Below are positions 1-5,360 of a DNA stretch of 7,209 nt, one piece after another (the first letter of the stretch is position 1; each line of letters starts with the position of its first letter). Below the pieces are notes generated by a model, which was not told the DNA's origin, ran no database searches, and was given only the letters and a program-made list of their open reading frames with translations. The stretch comes from Fibrobacter sp. GTDB taxonomy: Bacteria; Fibrobacterota; Fibrobacteria; Fibrobacterales; Fibrobacteraceae. A program made the translations under genes and the position numbers. The DNA is taken from NCBI GenBank assembly GCA_012515825.1, contig JAAYXQ010000008.1:1-7209 (forward strand), written 5' to 3'.

Positions 1-1
1 A

Positions 2-910
2 AATAGTATTATCGAATGCATCGGCAAAACTCCATTAATACGAATTCAAAAAATGAATCCGTATGAAAATGAAATTTATGTGAAAATGGAATCGCTAAAT
101 CCTCTTTCGAGTATTAAGGATCGAGTGGCTCTTGCTTTAATTGAGCAAGCTGAAAAAGATGGTTTATTAAAGCCTAACTCAGTAATTATTGAGCCCACAA
201 GTGGAAATACAGGGATTGGACTTGCTTATGTAGCGGCCGTGAAAGGGTATAAGCTAATTCTCACTATGCCTGAGACGATGAGCATGGAACGTAGAAAGCT
301 TCTCAAAGCCTTAGGTGCTGAACTCGTCCTGACAGAAGGGAGTTTAGGAATGCGTGGCGCTATCGAAAAAGCCGATGAAATCGCATCTCAAACGAAAGAC
401 TCTTTTATTCCTCGCCAATTTGATAATCCAGCAAATCCACAGATTCATTTTGAAACCACAGGACCAGAAATATGGAATGATTCTGAAGGGAATGTGAATA
501 TTATTATTGCTACAGTAGGTACTGGAGGAACATTAACAGGTATCGGTTCTTATTTAAAATCTAAAAAGCCTTCCGTTCAAGTGGTCGCCATAGAGCCCGA
601 TACCTCAGCTGTTCTCTCTGGAAAAGCATCTGGAGCTCATCCAATACAAGGGATTGGAGCTGGATTTATCCCTTCTGTTTTAGACACTAAAATTATTGAC
701 GAAATTTATCTCACTAATGAAGAAAAAGCATTTTCAACCGCTAGAATGGCAGTAAAAAAAGAAGGCCTCTTGATAGGTATTTCTTCGGGAGCTGCATTAG
801 AAGCGGCTCTCACAATAGCTTCAAGGCCTGAAAATAAAGGGAAAACGATTGTAGCGATTCTTCCTGATTCGGGAGAACGTTATTTATCCACTACTCTTTT
901 TGAATCGTAG
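2..910 (+). CDS. cysK: Cysteine synthase (O-acetylserine sulfhydrylase), 5'-truncated by the window edge
   Basis: PLP enzyme that makes L-cysteine from O-acetylserine and sulfide in the cytoplasm. The frame stays open to the window's first bases, and the codons before the first ATG (position 53) already encode the family's N-terminal signature (IIECIGKTPLIRI). That ATG is therefore internal and only about 3-6 residues are missing. Visible hallmarks, counted from position 2: the Schiff-base lysine in NPLSSIKDR (Lys39), the substrate loop PTSGNTG, the QFDNPANPQIHFETTGPEIW stretch, the phosphate-binding GTGGTLTG, the cofactor-ring serine in ISSGAA, and the C-terminal LPDSGERYLST. The 302 visible residues match the usual 305-310. 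A cystathionine-beta-synthase-like or O-phosphoserine-using relative is possible, but every motif is CysK-like. The promoter and any upstream partner such as cysE are outside the window. The gene converges on dapL 63 bp downstream. Confidence 0.95.
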   Translation, partial: NSIIECIGKTPLIRIQKMNPYENEIYVKMESLNPLSSIKDRVALALIEQAEKDGLLKPNSVIIEPTSGNTGIGLAYVAAVKGYKLILTMPETMSMERRKLLKALGAELVLTEGSLGMRGAIEKADEIASQTKDSFIPRQFDNPANPQIHFETTGPEIWNDSEGNVNIIIATVGTGGTLTGIGSYLKSKKPSVQVVAIEPDTSAVLSGKASGAHPIQGIGAGFIPSVLDTKIIDEIYLTNEEKAFSTARMAVKKEGLLIGISSGAALEAALTIASRPENKGKTIVAILPDSGERYLSTTLFES

Positions 911-917
911 CTTTTTT

Positions 918-935
918 GAATTATTAATATAATTC
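918..935 (+). terminator. Weak AT-rich hairpin after cysK
   Basis: GAATTA, six loop bases and TAATTC form a perfect 6-bp stem 7 bp after the cysK stop, followed by a broken pyrimidine run (ACTCTTCTTTT). The stem has only one G-C pair, so termination is likely inefficient. It is the only candidate in the 63-bp convergent gap with dapL. Confidence 0.25.
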
Positions 936-973
936 ACTCTTCTTTTAATCAAACAAAACCTTTACTCAAGACC

Positions 974-2209
974 TTACCAGAGAAAACGTACTCCAGACAA
1001 ACGCTTTTGGATTTCTTGCACTAAAGACAATTCCTCTGTTTCTGTATTTGCTATAAAGGTAACACTAATACGCACATAATGGCCCACATCATCCCAAGGG
1101 ACTACTGAAATTTGTTTTTCTTTGATCAGCCATTGAGCGAAATGTTCCGCATTTTTAAACGTTTCTCCGCCTTCTACACCTTTGGGTATCTTTGTATAAA
1201 GATAAAGACCCGCCTTTGGTTTTATAACAGTAAAACCTACTGCAGAGAGCGCGTTCACTAATAAATTATGACGACGAGAATACTTCATATTGGTTTTTTC
1301 GGTAATTTCAGGATGCTCTAAAGCTTTTATACCTGCATATTGCATTGCTTTAAGCTGACCAAAATCATTATGATGCTTAACGCACGCAAACCCTTTAAGA
1401 ATACTAGCATTACCTGCCACAAAACCGAGACTCCATCCTGTCATATTAAAAGCTTTTGAAAGCGAGTGAATTTCAATTCCTACATCTTTTGCACCATCGA
1501 CAGACAAAAAACTAAACGGTTTATAGCCGTCAAAAGTTAAAGCGCCATAGACAGCATCTTGAACCACAATGATTTGATTTTCCTTTGCAAATTCTATTAC
1601 TTTCTTAAAAAAAGAAGGCGGAGCTACAGCACCTGTTGGATTATTCGGATAATTCAAATAGAGTATTTTTGCACGTTTACAAATATCTTCTGGAATCGAG
1701 TCTAAATCAGGAAGAAAAGAATTTTCAGGTTTTAAATCAAGAGGATAAATTTCTCCACCAAGCCATTTTGTCATGGTCGCCATCATGGGAAAGCCAGGTG
1801 AAGTCATCAAGCAAATGTCTCCTGGATTAATAAAAGCCTCTACCATCATCATAAAAGCAGGTTTAGATCCTATGCAATAGCATACTTCTTCTTCAGAATC
1901 TAGACCAGAAACACCATACACTTTATCCATGTACTGAACGGCAGCTTTTTGAAAAGCTAAAATGACATTATCGTCATCCACCGTAATTTTCGATTTCTTT
2001 GCTTCACTATAAAAAGTATCTATGACTAAGGAATCGGCCATCCAATCAGGTTTTCCAAGACCCAAATCAATAATAGGCGTATCGAGATGAGTTCTTTCTA
2101 TTTCACGACAAGCTTGTTTTATTTTTTCAAATTTATAGAGGCTCCCTTTTATACTAAAAGACGAACCACCTATGCGCTCAGCAAAAAGATTTTGAATATA
2201 ATCTGACAT
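974..2209 (-). CDS. dapL: LL-diaminopimelate aminotransferase (DapL, methanogen/DapL2-like)
   Basis: Fold-type I PLP aminotransferase, 411 aa, the usual DapL length. DapL converts tetrahydrodipicolinate plus glutamate directly to LL-diaminopimelate, bypassing the succinylase and acetylase routes to lysine and peptidoglycan. Visible residues: GSKPAFM at 114-120 in the cofactor region, YPNNPTGAVA at 187-196, QDAVYGALTFDGYKP at 217-231, the PLP lysine in HSLSKAFNMTGW (Lys252), NDFGQ at 281-285, and the carboxylate-binding Arg in VRIS (Arg380). The TFDGYKPFSFLSV...DVGIEIHSLSKAFNMTGW run is what I recall of the second (archaeal/bacterial) DapL type rather than the plant/chlamydial type. The start is supported by GGAG at 2215-2218, 5 nt before the ATG. 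The 61-bp upstream gap holds a palindrome (2226-2244) that may control it. Alternative: a general aspartate or alanine aminotransferase; substrate cannot be settled from sequence alone. Confidence 0.8.
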   Translation of the reverse strand: MSDYIQNLFAERIGGSSFSIKGSLYKFEKIKQACREIERTHLDTPIIDLGLGKPDWMADSLVIDTFYSEAKKSKITVDDDNVILAFQKAAVQYMDKVYGVSGLDSEEEVCYCIGSKPAFMMMVEAFINPGDICLMTSPGFPMMATMTKWLGGEIYPLDLKPENSFLPDLDSIPEDICKRAKILYLNYPNNPTGAVAPPSFFKKVIEFAKENQIIVVQDAVYGALTFDGYKPFSFLSVDGAKDVGIEIHSLSKAFNMTGWSLGFVAGNASILKGFACVKHHNDFGQLKAMQYAGIKALEHPEITEKTNMKYSRRHNLLVNALSAVGFTVIKPKAGLYLYTKIPKGVEGGETFKNAEHFAQWLIKEKQISVVPWDDVGHYVRISVTFIANTETEELSLVQEIQKRLSGVRFLW

Positions 2210-2225
2210 TCACACTCCATTAAAC

Positions 2226-2244
2226 TTATCATTTGAAATGATAA
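2226..2244. promoter_or_regulatory. 19-bp perfect palindrome upstream of dapL, possible operator
   Basis: TTATCATTTGAAATGATAA is two exact 9-bp arms around a single G, centred 26 bp before the dapL start codon. On the minus strand a possible promoter overlaps it: TTGAAA (2259-2264), 15 nt, then TATCAT (2238-2243 region), so a bound protein would cover the -10. The arms lack a following T-run, so an intrinsic terminator is unlikely. The 9-1-9 geometry recalls Fur/Zur/PerR-type sites but does not match any consensus I can vouch for. Confidence 0.4.
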
Positions 2245-2250
2245 AATATG

Positions 2251-2268
2251 ACTCTTAGTTTCAAGAGT
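2251..2268. terminator. Weak stem-loop just after the CmpB-HD gene
   Basis: ACTCTT, six loop bases and AAGAGT form a perfect 6-bp stem beginning 2 nt after the stop codon of the upstream minus-strand gene. The T-run is better on the + strand (TTTTTATTTC) than on the minus strand (CATATTTTATC). It may weakly end the CmpB-HD transcript or antisense transcription; the stem has only two G-C pairs. Confidence 0.25.
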
Positions 2269-2270
2269 TT

Positions 2271-3446
2271 TTATTTCTTTTTGGGCTTATTCCAAAATTC
2301 GTAAGTAGCAACATACTTGTCTAAAAAGACAACTAAAAAAGATTCTTTATATTTAGGAATACGTGGAGTTAAAGGCCACATATGCTTGATAATAATATCT
2401 TGTTCTACCTTATTTAACTCAAACAATGCTAATGAATTATCTAAAGCCACTTTTGAATGACGAAAGCCATGAAAATTTTTTGTAGGTCGTCCAGGGTCAT
2501 TGCCATCACGCCAATCATATAAGAAGAAATCATGAAGAAGCCCACCACGTGCAGCCGAGCGGTAATCCCACCCTCTTTGACGTGATATCTTATAAGCCAA
2601 AAAAGAAACCTTAAGAACATGATCAAAAATACTACTTTGATGATGTTTGAAATTTTTAGTTTTTAAAAACTCGGGATGTTCTAAAATATCCTTAACACAC
2701 TCGATATATTCAATATCATCTAGAAATTTTACGTCTATATTTTTCAATGATAAAATCGATTTATATTGTTCCAAAACAACTCCTAAGTTATTCTCGAATT
2801 TTTTTGAAATCGCTACAGACATATTTTTCCTTATATTAGAAAAAGCTTGGACCAATCGTTTTTCCTGACGCAACCATTTTTCTAATTCAAAAGGATCAGA
2901 AGTAATGATTCGCTGATACCCTGTTTCTAAAAGTAAGCCCAACTTTCGACCAAGAGAAATAGAATAAGCAAAATCAATAATAAAATAGACAGCTAAAATG
3001 CTAGCGATTATATAAGCCTGTTCTACGTTCAATAAAATTACTTTTTCCCATACAAATGGGTGAAGTATTTCTATAAAAAAAACACCTAAGCCACCCCAAA
3101 TCAAAGAATACTTTAAGCATATTCGACCATGCAAATTGAAACGATTATCAGAATAGCTCCATAACTGTACATGAAGTATTTTTTCAGCAAATAAGCCTAT
3201 AATATATTCTAAAGCACTCGCCACGACGACATAAAGAATAAACTGAATGATTAAAGGATACTCATTTGAAATATCATCTAAAGCCACAAAAAATAAAGCA
3301 ACAACACCATATATTGGAACAAAAAAACCTTGAAGAAAGCCTGCATTCACAAAAGTCTTTTGAATCGAAGAACGATAAACGACTTCAATCACCCACCCTA
3401 AAAAAGAATATAAGGAAAAACAAATTACTAATAAAGCAATAATCAT
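2271..3446 (-). CDS. Membrane protein: CmpB-type (putative ABC permease family) domain fused to HD phosphohydrolase domain
   Basis: 391 aa in two parts. Residues 1 to about 165 hold five or so hydrophobic segments (about 1-22, 40-57, 63-85, 113-130, 141-163). They carry the motifs of the family labelled putative ABC transporter permease/CmpB: YSFLGWVIEVVYRS, GFLQGFFVPIYG, and a W-Y-rich patch before a glycine-rich helix. After a charged linker (about 185-265) comes an HD domain: His276 (IFDH), His305-Asp306 (GGLLHDFFLYDW), His326/His330 (FHGFRH), His355 (IIKHMWPLTPR) and Asp376 (FLDKYVA). The H...HD...D metal set is complete, so it should be an active cytosolic metal-dependent phosphohydrolase tethered to the membrane. 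The substrate is unknown; a nucleotide or signalling nucleotide is possible. There is no clear Shine-Dalgarno before the ATG (AT-rich leader), but the start fits the first membrane helix. No transporter ATPase is nearby. Confidence 0.8.
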   Translation of the reverse strand: MIIALLVICFSLYSFLGWVIEVVYRSSIQKTFVNAGFLQGFFVPIYGVVALFFVALDDISNEYPLIIQFILYVVVASALEYIIGLFAEKILHVQLWSYSDNRFNLHGRICLKYSLIWGGLGVFFIEILHPFVWEKVILLNVEQAYIIASILAVYFIIDFAYSISLGRKLGLLLETGYQRIITSDPFELEKWLRQEKRLVQAFSNIRKNMSVAISKKFENNLGVVLEQYKSILSLKNIDVKFLDDIEYIECVKDILEHPEFLKTKNFKHHQSSIFDHVLKVSFLAYKISRQRGWDYRSAARGGLLHDFFLYDWRDGNDPGRPTKNFHGFRHSKVALDNSLALFELNKVEQDIIIKHMWPLTPRIPKYKESFLVVFLDKYVATYEFWNKPKKK

Positions 3447-3530
3447 ATTTCATAATATAAAAAAAGCACTATTCTAAAATATCAGTTTCTTCTATATATC
3501 CTTAATCCTTGTATGATTGCCTGTAAAACA

Positions 3531-3562
3531 AAAAAGGCCCTCTAGAAAGAGAGCCTTTTTTT
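3531..3562 (-). terminator. Rho-independent terminator of the 3582-4208 gene
   Basis: Read on the minus strand: AGGCTCTCT, loop TTCT, AGAGGGCCT, then TTTTTTGTTTT. The 9-bp stem is closed by one G-U wobble on this strand, which would be a C-A mismatch on the other. The flanking A and T runs extend the stem. It begins about 20 bp after the stop codon of the minus-strand gene, so it separates that gene from the CmpB-HD gene downstream. Confidence 0.85.
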
Positions 3563-3581
3563 TAATTCTTCAAAAACCGTA

Positions 3582-4208
3582 TTAATTTTCGTCAGCAATC
3601 TCAGGGAGTTTTTTGACTACATTACGACGGCCATAGCGAACCTTCGAAGGATCAAAATCATTCACCGCAGTCTCAGCTGCCACTGGGGCTGCAATAGGAG
3701 TGCTAACAACTGGAGCGACCGGTACTTCTGCTTGAATGCGAGGAGTTAACGGACGACGTGTCTCAGGTTGTTGAACCTGTGGTTTTGGTTGATTTTGAAC
3801 TGGAGAAGCCTGCTCTGCCGAAGAAAGGGCAGAACTATTTTCTTGAACTGGGGTCGTTTCTGGACGTGGTGTACGATCATTGCGATTGTTATGTCTACGA
3901 TCTCTGCGATCATTTCCATTACGAGCAGCAGTATTACTACGTTCAGTACGATTATTTTCTTTATTAGCTATACGTTCTTTACCAGAGTGATTATTGCGAT
4001 TTTCTTTATTGTTACGTTCTCCACGAGAAGCCATTTCTTGTGCGCTTACAGCATGACGAGAAGATGGTTTTAAGTTCATATCGGGAGAAAGTTTTTTTAC
4101 AATCGGCGTACGAAGCATTGTCGTAAGCTTATTCACTTTAGAAAGAATAATAACGCCTAAAACTACTGCAATAACAGCAAGAATTAGCGTAATGATTTGT
4201 ATTTCCAT
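3582..4208 (-). CDS. Membrane-anchored Arg/Asn-rich low-complexity protein of unknown function
   Basis: 208 aa, not recognised as a named family. Residues 3-23 form one hydrophobic helix (IQIITLILAVIAVVLGVIIL), followed by a short basic juxtamembrane segment (VNKLTTMLRTPIVKKL). Residues about 60-115 are very rich in Arg, Asn, Lys and Glu and should be disordered and strongly basic. About 115-180 is Gln/Pro/Ala-rich. The last 25 residues regain ordered character (DFDPSKVRYGRRNVVKK, then LPEIADEN) and could be a short binding motif. There is no signal-peptidase site, so the helix probably acts as an anchor with the basic tail on the cytoplasmic side. The start is well supported by GAGGTG at 4213-4218. 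A weak promoter is possible on the minus strand (TTGTAA 4274-4279, 18 nt, TATTTT 4250-4255). It is transcribed alone and ends at the 3531-3562 terminator. Function is unknown; binding of nucleic acid or another polyanion by the basic tail is a guess. Confidence 0.75.
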   Translation of the reverse strand: MEIQIITLILAVIAVVLGVIILSKVNKLTTMLRTPIVKKLSPDMNLKPSSRHAVSAQEMASRGERNNKENRNNHSGKERIANKENNRTERSNTAARNGNDRRDRRHNNRNDRTPRPETTPVQENSSALSSAEQASPVQNQPKPQVQQPETRRPLTPRIQAEVPVAPVVSTPIAAPVAAETAVNDFDPSKVRYGRRNVVKKLPEIADEN

Positions 4209-4225
4209 TAGTCACCTCATATATA
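4197..4225 (+). promoter_or_regulatory. Sigma-70-like promoter for the candidate RNA at 4232
   Basis: TTGTAT (4197-4202), a 17-nt spacer and TATATA (4220-4225) on the + strand predict a start near 4232. No + strand coding gene begins there, but the structured region 4232-4417 does. The promoter lies across the start codon and ribosome-binding site of the divergent minus-strand gene, so the two transcription units would interfere. Confidence 0.45.
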
Positions 4226-4231
4226 GAGTTA

Positions 4232-4417
4232 GCCTCGAAAACAAGCTGGAAAATAACCTGTTCTCAGGGTGGTTTACAAAAATTAAAATGAGTGCCATCT
4301 TACTAACGCCTTAAAGACTTGACGGCAAGGAGCTTTCTATAGCTCATTTTTCGCTTAAGCGAAAAAGCTGAAACCACGCGGCAAATTTACATAAAAAGAA
4401 GACCTTAAAGGGTTTTT
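4232..4417 (+). ncRNA. Candidate structured small RNA with 6S-like architecture
   Basis: This stretch has no believable ORF but contains nested long-range complementarity. GTGGTTT (4269-4275) pairs exactly with AAACCAC (4371-4377). Inside it AAAATGAG (4285-4292) pairs exactly with CTCATTTT (4343-4350), extendable by a U-G pair (4293/4342). TGCC (4293-4296) can pair with GGCA (4324-4327). Between the two long helices is an asymmetric bubble: 9 nt on the 5' side, and 20 nt on the 3' side holding a small hairpin (TCGC-TTAA-GCGA, 4351-4362). A closing stem, a central bubble with a 3'-side hairpin and an upper stem is the layout of 6S RNA (ssrS), which binds RNA polymerase. The predicted length (about 186 nt from the promoter start to the T-run) also fits. 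A modest terminator ends it. Against this, the outermost ends pair poorly and no primary-sequence signature is certain. It could instead be another small RNA, or a leader read on the minus strand for the 3582-4208 gene. Confidence 0.4.
4399..4417 (+). terminator. Modest terminator at the end of the candidate RNA
   Basis: AAGACCT, loop TAAA, GGGTTTT followed by a T gives a 7-bp stem that includes two G-U wobbles and merges into the T-run at 4413-4417. It is weaker than the two coding-gene terminators in this window but sits where the RNA at 4232 would have to end, 65 bp before the lexA -35. Confidence 0.35.
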
Positions 4418-4481
4418 CAAATCAAAAAAAAGATAAAATAGAAGAAAAAGCATTTTTTTGAATTAATGTGCAGTGCCTATA

Positions 4482-4510
4482 TTGACAAATGCACAATAAT
4501 GCAGTATATT
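4482..4510 (+). promoter_or_regulatory. lexA promoter
   Basis: A perfect -35 (TTGACA, 4482-4487), a 17-nt spacer and a near-perfect -10 (TATATT, 4505-4510). The start is expected near 4517, giving a short leader of about 16 nt that carries the ribosome-binding site. This is the strongest promoter-like match in the window. Its spacer holds the likely LexA operator. Confidence 0.85.
4490..4503. promoter_or_regulatory. Probable LexA operator (SOS box), Fibrobacter-like
   Basis: TGCACAATAATGCA fills the spacer between the -35 and -10 of lexA. From memory, the LexA site of Fibrobacter succinogenes is TGCNCN4GTGCA. This element matches every fixed position except one (A in place of G at the tenth base). 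Its position would block polymerase, as expected for LexA autoregulation. No Gram-positive or E. coli-type SOS box is present in this region. Confidence 0.6.
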
Positions 4511-4532
4511 TAATTAGATCAAAGAGGTTAAA

Positions 4533-5189
4533 ATGGACAATATCGATTATCAATCATCCAAAAATAAGCTTACAGCTCGTCAACAAGAGATTTTTGAATA
4601 CATCCGTGAATGTACACAATCTTCAAAAATGCCTCCTACAGTTCGAGAAATTGGAGATCGTTTTAACATTTCCTCTACTAATGGAGTTCGCTCTATTTTA
4701 GCCGCTTTAATAAAAAAAGGCTACATCAAACGTTCCCCAAGACTCAGCCGAGGGATTGAAATTCTTGACGAATCTTCAAATCCTGCAGAATCCTCTAGTA
4801 ATTCCATAGAAATTCCAATTATCGGTCGTGTTGCCGCTGGGCAACCTATTCTTGCTGTTCAAAACATAGAAGGAACTGTCACCATTGATCGGGATTTTCT
4901 AGCAAGTCGTACAGATGTTTTTGCTCTTCGAGTCAAAGGCGACTCCATGATTAATGCAGGCATTTTAGACGGTGATTTAATTTTTGCAAAACAGCAACAA
5001 TCTGCCGAAAGAGGAGAAATCATCGTTGCTCAAGTCGATAATGAAGCTACGATTAAATATTTTCAACCTCAGCACGACTGGATAGAACTTCATCCTGCAA
5101 ATCCAAAATATCATCCTATTATAGTTAAACCTGAATGTCCTTTTTCCATTGCTGGTCGAGTGATTGGCGTTATGAGAAAAATAAACTAA
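4533..5189 (+). CDS. lexA: LexA repressor, SOS regulator
   Basis: Transcriptional repressor of the DNA-damage (SOS) regulon. It is inactivated when RecA-ssDNA filaments trigger its self-cleavage. 218 aa, a little longer than the roughly 200-aa E. coli protein because of a Ser-rich linker (about 80-92). The N-terminal winged helix-turn-helix is residues 12-76 (LTARQQEIFEYI...MPPTVREIGDRFNIS...NGVRSILAALIKKGYI). The cleavage site is Ala102-Gly103 in IGRVAAGQPILA. The catalytic dyad is Ser138 (KGDSMI) and Lys175 (EATIKYF); the 37-residue gap equals that of E. coli Ser119/Lys156. All catalytic parts are intact, so the protein should be cleavable. The start is fixed by GAGG at 4524-4527, 5 nt before the ATG. 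It is monocistronic, under a strong promoter with its own operator, and ends at the shared terminator 5303-5334. No other SOS gene is in the window. Confidence 0.97.
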   Translation: MDNIDYQSSKNKLTARQQEIFEYIRECTQSSKMPPTVREIGDRFNISSTNGVRSILAALIKKGYIKRSPRLSRGIEILDESSNPAESSSNSIEIPIIGRVAAGQPILAVQNIEGTVTIDRDFLASRTDVFALRVKGDSMINAGILDGDLIFAKQQQSAERGEIIVAQVDNEATIKYFQPQHDWIELHPANPKYHPIIVKPECPFSIAGRVIGVMRKIN

Positions 5190-5302
5190 GAAGATAGAAT
5201 CCGATTAGCCATTTTACTCGTTCTTGCTTAAATCATCGTATTGCGAATGGAATAATCTCTAAGATTTGAAATATCACAATAAAACAGTATTTATTTAAAA
5301 AG

Positions 5303-5334
5303 AAAAAGTCGAACTCAAGAGTTCGACTTTTTTT
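5303..5334. terminator. Bidirectional terminator between lexA and the Lys-rich protein gene
   Basis: AAAAAGTCGAACTC, AA, GAGTTCGACTTTTT is a perfect 14-bp inverted repeat followed by T-runs on both strands (TTTTTTTA on +, TTTTTCTTTTT on -). It sits 113 bp after the lexA stop and about 27 bp after the stop of the convergent minus-strand gene, so it can end both transcripts. The 113 bp between the lexA stop and this hairpin contain no gene that I can see. Confidence 0.92.
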
Positions 5335-5360
5335 ATGTAACTTTCTGAAGAAAAAACTTA

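Noticed and set aside
53..55. ATG as the start of cysteine synthase
   Set aside because: The upstream in-frame codons encode the conserved CysK N-terminus, so this Met is internal and the true start lies before the window.
1636..1830. + strand frame inside dapL
   Set aside because: Out-of-frame shadow of the aminotransferase with no start signal or family resemblance.
2441..2868. Small frames (2441-2626 minus, 2647-2868 plus) inside the CmpB-HD gene
   Set aside because: Shadows of the HD-domain coding sequence with no independent support.
3758..4073. Two overlapping + strand frames
   Set aside because: Both are antisense to the Arg/Asn-rich low-complexity gene, which has a good ribosome-binding site and terminator of its own.
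4451..4466. A/T-rich GCATTTTTTT stretch as a terminator
   Set aside because: It has no G-C stem and is probably just the AT-rich upstream region of the lexA promoter.
4489..4701. Small + strand frame starting in the lexA promoter
   Set aside because: It begins inside the LexA operator, before the expected transcript start, and overlaps lexA in another frame.
5310..5325. CGAAC-N6-GTTCG as a Gram-positive-type LexA box
   Set aside because: The Gram-positive site has a 4-nt spacer, not 6. This repeat is the stem of a bidirectional terminator and is not near a promoter.
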